NCBI GenBank assembly: GCA_017466685.1
Contig: JAFTTS010000028.1
Span: 1-40,125 of the forward strand
Length of the DNA stretch: 40,125 bases
Direction: 5' to 3'
From: Clostridia bacterium
GTDB taxonomy: Bacteria; Bacillota; Clostridia; Oscillospirales; CAG-272
Position 1 is the stretch's first letter, and every line of letters starts with the position of its first letter. A program made the position numbers and the translations under genes. Shown one piece after another: positions 1 through 8,733 of the stretch. Below the pieces are notes generated by a model. The model saw only the letters and a program-made list of their open reading frames with translations. It had not been told where the DNA came from and did not search any database.

Positions 1-339
1 GAGATATCCATCGGCGACTATGTACTTACGGGCGGTGAACTGCCTGCCTGCGTGCTTGTTGACTGTGTTTCGCGCATGCTCGAGGGCGTACTTACAAACG
101 AGGACTGTTGGCGCGGTGAGAGTATCGCATCGGGAATGCTTGAATATCCGCAGTATACGCGGCCTTACGATTTTCGCGGCAGACTTGTTCCCGAGGTGCT
201 TTTATCGGGGCATCATGCGAATATCGAAAAATGGCGTCACGAGGAAGCTCTCAAAAAGACACGTGAGTGCCGTCCCGATCTGCTTTCGGCGGACACCGGG
301 ATAAGCTCACATAATGATGGAGACGAAAATGGAAATTAA
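1..339 (+). CDS. trmD: tRNA (guanine-N1-)-methyltransferase, C-terminal part (truncated by window edge)
   Basis: Open reading frame entering from the left edge in frame 1 and stopping at 337-339. It begins inside the hallmark TrmD segment: the first residues read [16 protein letters not shown], matching the SAM-binding trefoil-knot motif GDYVLTGGE. It continues with a typical TrmD C-terminal helical domain ([22 protein letters not shown]). TrmD methylates G37 of tRNAs with SAM and prevents +1 frameshifting. The start codon and N-terminal knot lie outside the window. The last 11 bases overlap the preferred start of murJ, which suggests co-transcription. The identification is firm because of the knot motif and the SGHH.I..WR segment. 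Confidence 0.93.
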   Translation, partial: EISIGDYVLTGGELPACVLVDCVSRMLEGVLTNEDCWRGESIASGMLEYPQYTRPYDFRGRLVPEVLLSGHHANIEKWRHEEALKKTRECRPDLLSADTGISSHNDGDENGN

Positions 340-1900
340 CGAGAGCAAAAAGGGCGCACGTGCCGTCAGAACGGTTGCCGTTATGATGGGTGCGACTGTT
401 ATCGCAAAGCTGCTCGGTATGCTGCGCGGTGTGCTTCAGGCTAACGCTTACGGTACATCATTTGAAGCGAACGCCTTTACTGCGGCGTCAAAGTTACCGC
501 TTGCATTTTTCGATATGTTTCTTGCGGCGGCGGTGCTTGGGTGCTTTATACCGGTTTACAACAGCTTTAAAGAAAAGGATACAGACGGCGTATCAAGCCA
601 TGAGGCAGACCGCTTTGCCTGCATATTCCTTAATTTTATAATGCTTCTTTGCGGCGTACTCGCGATCATCGGTATCATCTTTGCCGAGCCGCTGATACGT
701 CTTATAACCCAAGGACTTGACGAGGGTACGATCTCGCTTGCGGTGACGCTGACGAGGATAATGTTTCCGCTTGTGATATTCACAGGCTCGGCGTATACGC
801 TTGTCGGTGTGCTTCAATCAAAGGGATCTTTCATTGCGCCGGCACTTATCAGCGCGGTTTCAAATGCAGGTGTTGTGCTGTATCTTGCGGTGTTCAATGC
901 GCCGCTTGGTGACAAGGGTATATACGGTCTTGCCGTGGCATATCTGCTGTCTTGGCTGATACAGCTGCTCACCCTTATCGTACCGCTTTGGCGCAAGGGC
1001 TTTTCATATAAATTATTACTCGATTTCAAAAATCCGGCACTCATACGTGCAATAAAAATGGCACCGCCTATTATGATCGGTTCATGGCTTGCTCCTGCAG
1101 GTACACTTCTCGGACAGTATTTTGCCGCGAATGTCACAGCGCAAGGCGTGCTTTCAGGTGCGACAACGGTTTTTGATTATGCAAACAATATTTACATCAT
1201 CATTGCAGGAACGCTCACATACAGCATCTGCAATTATACATTCCCGAAAATATCAAGACTTTCGGCAAGCGGCGACAGTGAAGAGTTCTGTTCCACCGTC
1301 AGAAGCGGACTCACCTCGGCACTCTTTATAACAATACCGTTCATGGCGGCGGCGATGGTACTTGCAGGTGAGGGAATATCTATCGTATATATGCGAGGAG
1401 AGTTTAACGCCGAGGATGCTTATTACACGTCACGTGCACTTCGTTTTATCCTGCCTGCGATGCCGCTTTTCTGTGTGACTGAGCTGTTTTCGCGTGTCTT
1501 TTATGCGAAGAATATGCCGCGTGTACCGATGTATGCCGCACTCGGTGGAATTATCGCGAATGTTGCTGTCGGTGCGATTCTTACGGGTACACGGTTGTTT
1601 GACATCGGTGCAGTCGGTGCTGCCAATGCCGCAGGACAGGCTGTATCTGCGCTTATTCTGATCGTGTTCGCGGCGAAGCGTATCCCCGGTATGTTTAATC
1701 GCAGCTTCGTTTTGTCGCTTGTGAAGATCATAATCGGCGGCGTTATCGTTTTTTCTGCCTGCACGGTCGTTTCATGGCTTATCGGAAGTGAGCCTTATAC
1801 GGCGTCGTTTATTAAAAATGTTGTTAATGCAGTCATTATTTTTGCTCCGTCACTTGGGTTGTATCTTGTTTTCTCTAAGCTGACGAGAGTTAAATTTTAG
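329..1900 (+). CDS. murJ: MurJ/MviN lipid II flippase
   Basis: About 523 residues, highly hydrophobic, with the many membrane segments expected for the 14-helix MOP-superfamily flippase. The N-terminal stretch [22 protein letters not shown] and the [13 protein letters not shown] loop are typical of MurJ/MviN. MurJ moves lipid II across the cytoplasmic membrane for peptidoglycan assembly. In-frame ATGs occur at 314, 317 and 329. I chose 329 because GGAG (319-322) sits 6 bases before it, although 314 is possible. The gene overlaps the trmD stop and is followed 17 bases later by an O-antigen-ligase-like gene. The family also contains polysaccharide-linked flippases, so lipid II as substrate is inferred from family knowledge. 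Confidence 0.88.
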   Translation: MEINESKKGARAVRTVAVMMGATVIAKLLGMLRGVLQANAYGTSFEANAFTAASKLPLAFFDMFLAAAVLGCFIPVYNSFKEKDTDGVSSHEADRFACIFLNFIMLLCGVLAIIGIIFAEPLIRLITQGLDEGTISLAVTLTRIMFPLVIFTGSAYTLVGVLQSKGSFIAPALISAVSNAGVVLYLAVFNAPLGDKGIYGLAVAYLLSWLIQLLTLIVPLWRKGFSYKLLLDFKNPALIRAIKMAPPIMIGSWLAPAGTLLGQYFAANVTAQGVLSGATTVFDYANNIYIIIAGTLTYSICNYTFPKISRLSASGDSEEFCSTVRSGLTSALFITIPFMAAAMVLAGEGISIVYMRGEFNAEDAYYTSRALRFILPAMPLFCVTELFSRVFYAKNMPRVPMYAALGGIIANVAVGAILTGTRLFDIGAVGAANAAGQAVSALILIVFAAKRIPGMFNRSFVLSLVKIIIGGVIVFSACTVVSWLIGSEPYTASFIKNVVNAVIIFAPSLGLYLVFSKLTRVKF

Positions 1901-1917
1901 TAAAATGATGGGAGGTT

Positions 1918-3828
1918 ATGCGTTTGAATAATACCCGAAACGGAAGTAACAGTCCGGGGAAACGAAGGAATATATTTTCTTCCTCGATTATAATTTCCAC
2001 GCTCGGAAAGGTTTCGTCATGGATAATGCGTAAGCTTTCGGGCGGACTTGTCGGAACTGCTTTTTCTTCTTATAAACGTGAAAATAATGCGCTTTCGGAA
2101 AGTGCTCTTGTAACTCAATCAAAGCGGCTTGATCTTTCGGGACGCCTATTTATGCCGGCAAAAAGAGCCACCTCACGTGCCATTGAAACAAGTGCCGTTT
2201 TAGGATGGATACGCGACAGACTTAAGCGTATGATGTCTGCCTCGATGAAGGCATACGGTATATTCACCTTTTCGTTTGCACTTTACAGTACGCTGATATA
2301 TCTTTTCCGTGTGTTCTATTTCGGAGCAGAGAATATTGACTATGTTATGATACTCTCGCTTCTTATGATGCTTGTTGCGTCTGTTATGATGATATCTTCG
2401 CGTCATTCGCTTGCGAGTGCACTGCTTTCAAGTCCTGCCTCGAGGTTCTTCCTCTTTAAGGTGGTTGGAATACGGCGCGAGGTGCTTGAGGGAATACGGC
2501 GAGAGGGTGAGGGACGGTTCAATATCGCTTTTATTTGCGGAATTATTTTCGGTGTTGCCTCGTTCTTTGTTCATCCGCTGATCCTGCTTTGCCTGATCGG
2601 TGGTCTTGTCGGGCTTTATCTTGTTCTCATCAAGCCCGAATTCGGTGTTCTTGCCATAATGTGTGCGCTTCCGTTCGCGCCGACTATGGTGCTGGTTGCG
2701 GCGGTGCTTTATACGGCACTTTGCTATATGCTCAAGGTTCTTTGCGGAAAGCGGTCGATAAAGTTTGAACTGCTTGACGTTATGGTTGCCGTATTCTTTG
2801 TTCTGATGGCGTTCGGCGGTGTTGTTGCCGTGTCATCGGGAAGCATGAAGCCTGCACTTGTGTTCTGTGCGTTTATGCTCGGTTATTTCCTGGTCGTCAA
2901 CCTGATACGCTCGAGGGAGTGGGTGATGCGCTGTATTGTCGGTCTTATTTCTTCCTGTACGATCGTCTCACTTTACGGACTTTTCCAGAACTTTTTCGGT
3001 CTTTCCGTTGCAACATGGCATGACAAAGAAATGTTCGGAGACATCGAGGGACGTGTCGTTTCAACCTTTGAAAATCCCAACGTGCTTGCCGAATATCTCA
3101 TTATGATAATTCCGCTTTGCGTCGCGATGTTTATAATAACCAAGCACCCGAGAGCGAAATTGATACTCGGCTTTGCGGCACTTGCTTCGTGCGGATGTCT
3201 TGTTTACACATGGTCGCGCGGTGCATGGCTCGGATTTATACTCGGTATGCTGATCTTCTTCCTTATGTACCATCGGCATACGCTTACGGCACTTCTTTTC
3301 GGTATGCTCGGTGTACCGTTCCTGCCGTTCGTTCTGCCGGACAGTATAATACAGCGTTTTGCAAGCATCGGTGATTTACGTGATACCTCAACGGCTTACC
3401 GCGTTAACATCTGGAAAGCGGTTGCCAAAATGATCAGCGATTTCTGGCAGACAGGGGTCGGCGTTGGTGAAGCGTCCTTCAAGCCGGTCTACAGCCTGTA
3501 TGCTCTTTCGGGAATTGAAACCGCGCCTCATTCGCATAATCTTTATCTGCAGATCGCACTTGAGCTTGGCGTTGTCGGACTTGTTGTATTCATTGCGATG
3601 CTGTTTGTCTGGGCGCAGAGTAACTTCACGCTTCATAAAAATGAGAGCCGTCCCGAAAAGCTCTTGTCTGCGGCGGTCTTCTGCGGTATACTTGCCGTGC
3701 TTGCGCAGGGACTTACGGATTATATCTGGTATAATTACCGTGTGTTCTTCATGTTCTGGCTGGTGCTCGGTCTCGGTTCTGCAATACGCAAAACTCTTGA
3801 TTCCACAGCCAAAACCGAAGTCTTTTAA
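1918..3828 (+). CDS. O-antigen ligase/Wzy-type polytopic membrane protein
   Basis: 636 residues. Residues 1 to about 110 are hydrophilic and basic/serine-rich. From about 113 onward there are roughly a dozen hydrophobic segments. Near residue 432 there is WSRGAWLG followed by a membrane helix. Near residue 540 there is a PHSHNLYLQIALELG loop, the signature region of the Wzy_C (O-antigen ligase/polymerase) family. Such proteins ligate or polymerise undecaprenyl-linked glycans outside the membrane. In a Gram-positive cell the likely product is a wall or capsular glycan, which is inference. The RBS GGGAGG lies 5 bases before the ATG. The next gene starts 15 bases after its stop, so it is in an operon with murJ and the two DUF4330-like genes. 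Substrate unknown. Confidence 0.8.
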   Translation: MRLNNTRNGSNSPGKRRNIFSSSIIISTLGKVSSWIMRKLSGGLVGTAFSSYKRENNALSESALVTQSKRLDLSGRLFMPAKRATSRAIETSAVLGWIRDRLKRMMSASMKAYGIFTFSFALYSTLIYLFRVFYFGAENIDYVMILSLLMMLVASVMMISSRHSLASALLSSPASRFFLFKVVGIRREVLEGIRREGEGRFNIAFICGIIFGVASFFVHPLILLCLIGGLVGLYLVLIKPEFGVLAIMCALPFAPTMVLVAAVLYTALCYMLKVLCGKRSIKFELLDVMVAVFFVLMAFGGVVAVSSGSMKPALVFCAFMLGYFLVVNLIRSREWVMRCIVGLISSCTIVSLYGLFQNFFGLSVATWHDKEMFGDIEGRVVSTFENPNVLAEYLIMIIPLCVAMFIITKHPRAKLILGFAALASCGCLVYTWSRGAWLGFILGMLIFFLMYHRHTLTALLFGMLGVPFLPFVLPDSIIQRFASIGDLRDTSTAYRVNIWKAVAKMISDFWQTGVGVGEASFKPVYSLYALSGIETAPHSHNLYLQIALELGVVGLVVFIAMLFVWAQSNFTLHKNESRPEKLLSAAVFCGILAVLAQGLTDYIWYNYRVFFMFWLVLGLGSAIRKTLDSTAKTEVF

Positions 3829-3843
3829 GGAGGATTTTTAAGT

Positions 3844-4344
3844 ATGGAAAATAAAACTCTCAAAAAACGCAAATTCAACGCCATAGATGCGGTGATACTT
3901 CTTGTAATTGTCGCGGCTGTTGGCGTTGCGGTGTTCCTCTTTTCGTCGGAGGAGGTTGAAATGCCGATGAAAAAGGTGAAGCTTGAATATGTTGTTGAGA
4001 TAAAAGCTCTTTCGGACGATATTGCGGCTGAATTCAATATCGGCGATAAAATGGTCGATTCGGTTCAGAAATATAACCTTGGTGAGATAATCGCGGTTGA
4101 ATATGACAATGCGGTTTATTACGGTAAGGATATCGTTAACGGAAAATCGACCGCATACGATTATCCCGATCATCAAAAGGTGACGCTCACAATGCTTGCC
4201 GATGCAACGCTCGACAGTAACGGACGTTATCTTATCGATGGCGGATATGACATTTCGACCGGTACGACGGTTTATATACGCTTGCCGGGCTTTAACGGAA
4301 TCGGATACTGTACAGCATTCAGCAAACCGGAGGTGACCGAATAA
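3844..4344 (+). CDS. DUF4330-like membrane-anchored protein (first of a pair)
   Basis: 166 residues. A short basic N-terminus (KTLKKRKFNAID) is followed by one membrane helix at about residues 15-33 and then an extracytoplasmic beta-rich domain of about 130 residues. The FNxIDxVILLVIVAAVG pattern before the helix resembles the DUF4330 family. No catalytic motif is visible. AAGGAGG lies about 10 bases before the ATG. Its last base is shared with the start of the next gene, which encodes a diverged paralog, so translational coupling is likely. Position after an O-antigen-ligase-like gene suggests a role in surface glycan assembly or export, but that is only context. Function unknown. Confidence 0.72.
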   Translation: MENKTLKKRKFNAIDAVILLVIVAAVGVAVFLFSSEEVEMPMKKVKLEYVVEIKALSDDIAAEFNIGDKMVDSVQKYNLGEIIAVEYDNAVYYGKDIVNGKSTAYDYPDHQKVTLTMLADATLDSNGRYLIDGGYDISTGTTVYIRLPGFNGIGYCTAFSKPEVTE

Positions 4345-4859
4345 TGAGCGAGAAGAACATAAAAATCAAAAAGGAAAGAAAATTCAAGCCGAATATAATC
4401 GATTTTCTGATCGTTGTTATAGTGATCGGCGTTGTTGCCGGAATCGTGATGAGAATGGGCGTTATTGAGAAGATCACGGTCGGTAATCGACTTGAGGAGG
4501 CAAGAATATCGTTCATAGTCAAAGACATCAGCGGTGAATCCGAGAGCTATTTCAAGAACGGTGATTCATTTAACAGCAAAACTCACAACTGTCACATCGG
4601 TACGCTTGAAACGATAAATTCGCGACGTGCCGTGAAATATATTGAAAATGAAAACGGCAGAATGGTGAAAACCGAGAGTGCCGATAACCGCGTTGATATG
4701 TTGTGCACATTGATCGGCGAGGGTACTTTTACATCGGAGGGATTTTTCCTCGGCGGTTCAACCTATATCGCACCGGGTTCGGAGATCAATTTTAACAGCC
4801 AGAACATTGTCGGAATCCTCACGATAACCGATATTCAGCCGGTTGACGGAACAAAATAA
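4344..4859 (+). CDS. DUF4330-like membrane-anchored protein (second of a pair)
   Basis: 171 residues with the same architecture as the upstream protein: a lysine-rich cytoplasmic leader (KNIKIKKERKFKPNIID), one membrane helix (about residues 20-37), then a soluble exterior domain. The two share the K.F..N.ID..IV.VV layout and probably arose by duplication. The ATG overlaps the upstream TAA (TAATG), a classic coupling arrangement. A terminator follows directly, so this is the last gene of the trmD-murJ transcript. Function unknown. Confidence 0.72.
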   Translation: MSEKNIKIKKERKFKPNIIDFLIVVIVIGVVAGIVMRMGVIEKITVGNRLEEARISFIVKDISGESESYFKNGDSFNSKTHNCHIGTLETINSRRAVKYIENENGRMVKTESADNRVDMLCTLIGEGTFTSEGFFLGGSTYIAPGSEINFNSQNIVGILTITDIQPVDGTK

Positions 4860-4866
4860 TTTTATG

Positions 4867-4907
4867 GGAGCTGCCTCGGTTTATGCTGAGACGGTTCCTT
4901 TTTATTT
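4867..4907 (+). terminator. Rho-independent terminator after the murJ operon
   Basis: The arms GGAGCTGCCTCGG and CTGAGACGGTTCC pair with three G-U pairs and one mismatch, followed by TTTTTATTT. It lies 8 bases after the stop of the second DUF4330-like gene. Confidence 0.82.
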
Positions 4908-5024
4908 GACGTTACAGGTGAGAATTGGTAATATTTGTAAAAAACAGAGTGATTTTTTGTGAAAACACCCGAAAATGGCAGAGAAAATGCACTGCGACAA
5001 GTAAATTTATATGCAAAAAAACTA

Positions 5025-5053
5025 TTGATTTTATTATAAAAATTTGATATACT
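5025..5053 (+). promoter_or_regulatory. Sigma-A promoter of HPr gene
   Basis: TTGATT (5025-5030), 17-base spacer, TATACT (5048-5053). This predicts a transcript start near 5060 and a leader of about 125 bases before the HPr start. The rest of the 325-base gap 4860-5184 holds only the upstream terminator, AT-rich DNA and the leader structures listed next. Confidence 0.75.
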
Positions 5054-5085
5054 ATAAACAGTATTATTCAAAATCGGAGTCATAG

Positions 5086-5151
5086 CCGACGCTGTAAATT
5101 ATGAATCCTCGCGTCGGTAATAGATTAAAACAAAATTTTACCGTATTTTTT
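5086..5151 (+). promoter_or_regulatory. Structured HPr leader: two mutually exclusive hairpins, second terminator-like
   Basis: Hairpin 1: CCGACGC (5086-5092) pairs perfectly with GCGTCGG (5111-5117). Hairpin 2: CGGTAA (5115-5120) pairs with TTACCG (5138-5143) and is followed by TATTTTTT (5144-5151). The arms share CGG at 5115-5117, so the two cannot form together. This is the layout of an attenuator. The second stem is only 6 bp, so termination may be weak. Confidence 0.4.
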
Positions 5152-5184
5152 CAATATTCAATTTTAATGTTAGGAGCGTATTCT

Positions 5185-5448
5185 ATGATTTCCCGTAATG
5201 TTACTATTCAGAACAACGTCGGTCTGCACGCAAGACCTGCAACCTTCTTCATCCAGAAGGCTAACTCTTTCCAGAGCTCTCTTTGGGTTGAAAAGGAAGA
5301 CAGACGCGTTAATGCAAAGAGCCTTCTCGGCGTTCTTTCCCTCGGAATCACAAAGGGTATGACCATCACCCTTATTGCAGACGGAAGCGATGAGAATGAG
5401 GCACTTGACGGTCTTTGCGAGCTTATCGATACCGGCTTCGGTGAATAA
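5185..5448 (+). CDS. ptsH: HPr family phosphocarrier protein
   Basis: 87 residues, the normal HPr length. The active-site motif GLHARPAT places the phospho-accepting histidine at residue 15. Ser46 lies in NAKSLLGV, the HPr-kinase target site of Firmicutes, so this looks like a full HPr rather than Crh, which lacks His15. It relays phosphate from Enzyme I to sugar EIIA proteins and, as P-Ser-HPr, serves as CcpA corepressor (family knowledge). I chose the ATG at 5185, with TAGGAG 8 bases upstream, rather than the in-frame ATG at 5101, which would add 28 unconserved residues over the leader hairpins. It is transcribed alone from its own promoter. Codon choice looks like that of a highly expressed gene. 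Confidence 0.93.
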   Translation: MISRNVTIQNNVGLHARPATFFIQKANSFQSSLWVEKEDRRVNAKSLLGVLSLGITKGMTITLIADGSDENEALDGLCELIDTGFGE

Positions 5449-5519
5449 TAGCGACTCGGTGGGCTATCGCTCACAAATCGCTGATGTGCGGACGTTTTCC
5501 GCAGGAGCTTAATAGTTTT

Positions 5520-5567
5520 GACGAGTCGTAGTTTGCTGCTGCAGCGAGGGCTCGTCTTTGCTTTTTT
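5520..5567 (+). terminator. Terminator after HPr
   Basis: GACGAG (5520-5525) pairs with CTCGTC (5551-5556), with further pairing inside the loop, followed by TTTGCTTTTTT. Two more small hairpins lie between it and the HPr stop (5459-5474 and 5487-5503). Confidence 0.65.
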
Positions 5568-5596
5568 AACGATTATTTTTAAGGTACGGTGGGCGT

Positions 5597-7462
5597 ATGA
5601 ACAACGAAGAAATACAAATGAATAAAAACGACCGCCGTGCAGAGCTGCTTGAGAAGGCGAACAGTCTGCCGCAGCGTCCGGGCGTTTATATCATGCGCGA
5701 TAAGGGCGGCAAGGTCGTTTATGTCGGTAAGTCACGGTCACTTAAAAACCGTGTTTCACAGTATTTTCACGAGGCGGCGCATCATAACGAAAAAACTCGC
5801 CGAATGGTGATGAGCGTTCATTCCTTCGATTATATCCTGACCGATACCGAGATCGAAGCTCTGTCGCTCGAAAACAGCCTTATAAAGCAGTATACGCCGA
5901 AGTATAATATCAGATTAAAGGATTCAAAATCATACCCGTATATAAAAATGACGGTGAACGACGAATATCCGCGCCTGTCGGTTACAAGACGCAGACTTGC
6001 TGACGGTGCGAAATATTACGGTCCGTATTCGAGTATCTCGGCGGTTTACAGTATCCTCGGAACGATACAGAAATCATTTGGTATCGCTTCCTGCAATAAG
6101 GAATTCCCGCGTGACATCGGAAAGGGAAGACCGTGCCTTAACCGTCATATCGGACTTTGTTTGGCGCCGTGTACAGGTGAGGTAACGTCCGAGGAGTACC
6201 GTGCGATCTTCAAGGAGATAAACAGCTTTCTTCGCGGTTCGTTCCGTGAATGTGAACAGTCGCTCCGTGAGAAGATGGAGTATGCCTCGGAGAATCTTAT
6301 GTTTGAAGCTGCGGCAAGATACCGTGACCGTATTGAGGCACTCTCGAAGCTGTGGCAGAGACAAAAAGTCGTTGGCTCACCCGATGCCCAGCAGGACGTT
6401 ATCGCGCTTTATACGGACGATATCTGCTCTTGTATTTCCGTTTTCTATATCAGAGGCGGTACTATCACGGATAACGAGCATTTTCTCTTTCCTGCCGAGC
6501 AGATCATCGACGAGGAGAATATGTCGGCGTTTTTGTCCGAGCTTTATAATATCCGCGAGTACGTTCCGCATGAGATAATACTTGATTTCACTCTCCCCGA
6601 TGAAGAGCTTGATACGCTTGCTGAAACGATACGTATGCGAGTCGGTTATAAGCCCGATATACGCACACCCGAGCGTGGTGACCGCCGCAGACTTTGCGAG
6701 ATGGTTTACGATAATGCCAAACAGCAGGCACTTCTTTATAAGGCGCAGTCGGAAAAGGACAACAAGATACTTGTAAAGCTTGCGTCCATGCTTGCGCTGG
6801 AGGTCGTGCCCGAGCGTATTGAGGCTTATGATATTTCGAATTTCGGCAAGGACAACATTACCGCAGGTATGATCGTCGCAGAAAACGGCAAGCTCAAAAA
6901 GTCCGATTACCGTACGTTCAAGATAAAAACGACCGACGGTATTGACGACTACGGAGCAATGCGAGAAGCACTGTCACGCCGACTTGCACATCTGACTGAC
7001 GAATCGTTTGGCGCAGCACCCGATCTGATACTGCTTGATGGTGGACGCGGACACGTTTCAGTGATTCGTGAGCTGATGGCGGAGCTTGGCTGTGAGATAC
7101 CCGTTTTCGGCATGGTCAAGGATGAGTTTCACAAGACACGTGCGCTGACGGATGACGTGAATGAGATCAGTATCGCACGTGAGCAGGCAGTGTTTGTATT
7201 CGTATATAAGCTTCAGGAGGAAGTACACCGCTATACCATCGGAAGAATGGAAAGCGCAAAATCAAAGACACTCAAGCATTCAACGCTTGAAGAAATAGAT
7301 GGCATCGGTACGATAAAGGCAAAGAGCTTACTTGCACATTTTCGCAGTATTGCCGCTATAAAAAAGGCTGATAAGACCGAGCTTATGAGGGTTTCGGGAA
7401 TCACTGCGGCAAACGCCGATGCTATAATTCAATTTTATGAAAACAAGGAGAAACAAAAATGA
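5597..7462 (+). CDS. uvrC: Excinuclease ABC subunit C
   Basis: 621 residues, the usual UvrC length. Domains in order: GIY-YIG nuclease near residues 15-95 (RPGVYIM then VVYVGKSRSLKNRV); a cysteine-bearing linker; a UVR motif near 210-240; the RNase H-like endonuclease with acidic motifs YDISN (about 411), LILLDGGRGH (about 477) and the histidine of DEFHKTRAL (about 511); and a C-terminal helix-hairpin-helix pair (from about 565, EEIDGIGTIKAKSLL). UvrC makes the dual incisions around bulky lesions with UvrAB. The start at 5597 has a weak RBS (GGTGGG), and a second in-frame ATG lies 8 codons in. The stop overlaps rsmD by ATGA. Confidence 0.95.
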   Translation: MNNEEIQMNKNDRRAELLEKANSLPQRPGVYIMRDKGGKVVYVGKSRSLKNRVSQYFHEAAHHNEKTRRMVMSVHSFDYILTDTEIEALSLENSLIKQYTPKYNIRLKDSKSYPYIKMTVNDEYPRLSVTRRRLADGAKYYGPYSSISAVYSILGTIQKSFGIASCNKEFPRDIGKGRPCLNRHIGLCLAPCTGEVTSEEYRAIFKEINSFLRGSFRECEQSLREKMEYASENLMFEAAARYRDRIEALSKLWQRQKVVGSPDAQQDVIALYTDDICSCISVFYIRGGTITDNEHFLFPAEQIIDEENMSAFLSELYNIREYVPHEIILDFTLPDEELDTLAETIRMRVGYKPDIRTPERGDRRRLCEMVYDNAKQQALLYKAQSEKDNKILVKLASMLALEVVPERIEAYDISNFGKDNITAGMIVAENGKLKKSDYRTFKIKTTDGIDDYGAMREALSRRLAHLTDESFGAAPDLILLDGGRGHVSVIRELMAELGCEIPVFGMVKDEFHKTRALTDDVNEISIAREQAVFVFVYKLQEEVHRYTIGRMESAKSKTLKHSTLEEIDGIGTIKAKSLLAHFRSIAAIKKADKTELMRVSGITAANADAIIQFYENKEKQK

Positions 7463-8016
7463 GAATAATTACAGGAAGTGCACGCGGTACAAAGCTTGCA
7501 ACACTTGAAGGAGAAGCAACACGTCCGACCGCAGAGCGCGTTAAAGAAGCGATATTCAGCATGATACAGTTTGACCTGCCCGATGCACATATACTTGACC
7601 TTTTCGCAGGAAGCGGTCAGCTCGGACTCGAAGCACTCAGCAGAGGTGCAGAAAAGGCACATTTAGTTGACCGAAGTGCCGATGCGACGGCTATAATCAA
7701 ACAGAACGCACAGAAAACCCATCTTTGGGATCGCTGCCGTGTTGTAACAATGGATTTTGCCGATTATATTCGCGGTACAAAGGGCGAGAAGTTTGACTTT
7801 ATTTTCCTTGATCCGCCGTATGGAAGCGGTATGCTTAAGACAGCACTCGAAAAGCTTGCCCAAAGTGAAATTGTTGCCGATGGTGCTTGGATTTTCTGCG
7901 AGGATGAAACCGATGATATTTTCGGCGGTGATGAAGCTCTTGCAGAGAAATACAATGTCGAAAAGCAGAACCGTTACGGTCGTGTTTACATCACTGTTTT
8001 GACTTTGAAAAAATAA
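7459..8016 (+). CDS. rsmD: 16S rRNA (guanine(966)-N(2))-methyltransferase RsmD
   Basis: 185 residues, typical size. The N-terminus MRIITGSARGTKLATLEG and TRPTAERVKEAIFS are hallmarks of RsmD. The SAM-binding DLFAGSGQLGLEALSRGA lies near residues 47-64 and the catalytic DPPY near 118. It methylates G966 (E. coli numbering) of 16S rRNA. The ATG overlaps the uvrC stop (ATGA), and coaD follows within a few bases, the common rsmD-coaD pairing. Confidence 0.95.
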   Translation: MRIITGSARGTKLATLEGEATRPTAERVKEAIFSMIQFDLPDAHILDLFAGSGQLGLEALSRGAEKAHLVDRSADATAIIKQNAQKTHLWDRCRVVTMDFADYIRGTKGEKFDFIFLDPPYGSGMLKTALEKLAQSEIVADGAWIFCEDETDDIFGGDEALAEKYNVEKQNRYGRVYITVLTLKK

Positions 8017-8029
8017 GGAGATTATGATT

Positions 8030-8521
8030 ATGCTTAACCCTAAAAAAGCTCTTATTCCCGGCAGCTTCGATCCTCCGACTGTCGGTCACTATGATATTGT
8101 TGCACGTGCGGCGGCGATGTTTGACGAGGTGTATGTTGTTGCATTTGTCAATTCATCGAAGCACGAGCGTTTTTCCGTTTCGGAAAGACTCAAAATGCTC
8201 CATGCGGCATTTGACGGCATTAAGAATGTCCGTGTTGACGTTTCACAGGAGCTGCTTGCGGATTATGCGGCGGAGCACGGTCTCGGAACTATCGTAAAAG
8301 GTGCTCGCTCGGCGACCGATTTTGACTATGAAATGTCGCTTGCACTTATCAACCGTTCGATAAATTCAGGTCTTGATACCGTCATCATTCCGACCAAAGC
8401 GGAGTATATGCACGTAAGCTCGACGATGGTTCGCGAGATGATACGTTACGGCTGTGATTACAGTAAGGCTGTTCCTTCGGGAGTGGCTGATCTGATCGGT
8501 GAATTTTCGAAGAATCAATAA
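8030..8521 (+). CDS. coaD: Pantetheine-phosphate adenylyltransferase
   Basis: About 163 residues. The nucleotidyltransferase motif GSFDPPTVGHYDIV at residues 11-24 contains the T/HxGH signature (TVGH). The second nucleotide-binding motif VSSTMVREMI lies near 129. CoaD adenylylates 4'-phosphopantetheine in coenzyme A synthesis. ATGs occur at 8024 and 8030. GGAG (8017-8020) is only 3 bases from the first but 9 from the second, so I prefer 8030. It is last in the uvrC-rsmD-coaD array. No strong terminator is visible before the mraZ promoter. Confidence 0.94.
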   Translation: MLNPKKALIPGSFDPPTVGHYDIVARAAAMFDEVYVVAFVNSSKHERFSVSERLKMLHAAFDGIKNVRVDVSQELLADYAAEHGLGTIVKGARSATDFDYEMSLALINRSINSGLDTVIIPTKAEYMHVSSTMVREMIRYGCDYSKAVPSGVADLIGEFSKNQ

Positions 8522-8635
8522 CCATATTTTGGAAGTAAAAACATATATTAGTAGAACATACAAAAACGTGGTCGAATAATCGGTAAAAAGTGAAAAAATA
8601 ATTTGCATATCTGCAAAAAAATCTCTCAAAACCTA

Positions 8636-8664
8636 TTGCATTTATTTGAAAGATGTTGTATAAT
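8636..8664 (+). promoter_or_regulatory. Promoter of the dcw cluster (mraZ)
   Basis: TTGCAT (8636-8641), 17-base spacer, perfect TATAAT (8659-8664). GTGGT words follow at 8666, 8669 and 8689, where MraZ autoregulatory sites are expected in many bacteria. Confidence 0.8.
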
Positions 8665-8733
8665 AGTGGTGGTGAATTTAGGTTCAAAGTGGTTTAAATT
8701 TCCACAAAAGAGGTGCGAGAGGGGTGAGCATAG

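Noticed and set aside
5101..5184. In-frame upstream ATG that would extend HPr by 28 residues
   Set aside because: HPr proteins start just before this conserved N-terminus; the ATG at 5185 has a good RBS, and the upstream part overlaps leader hairpins.
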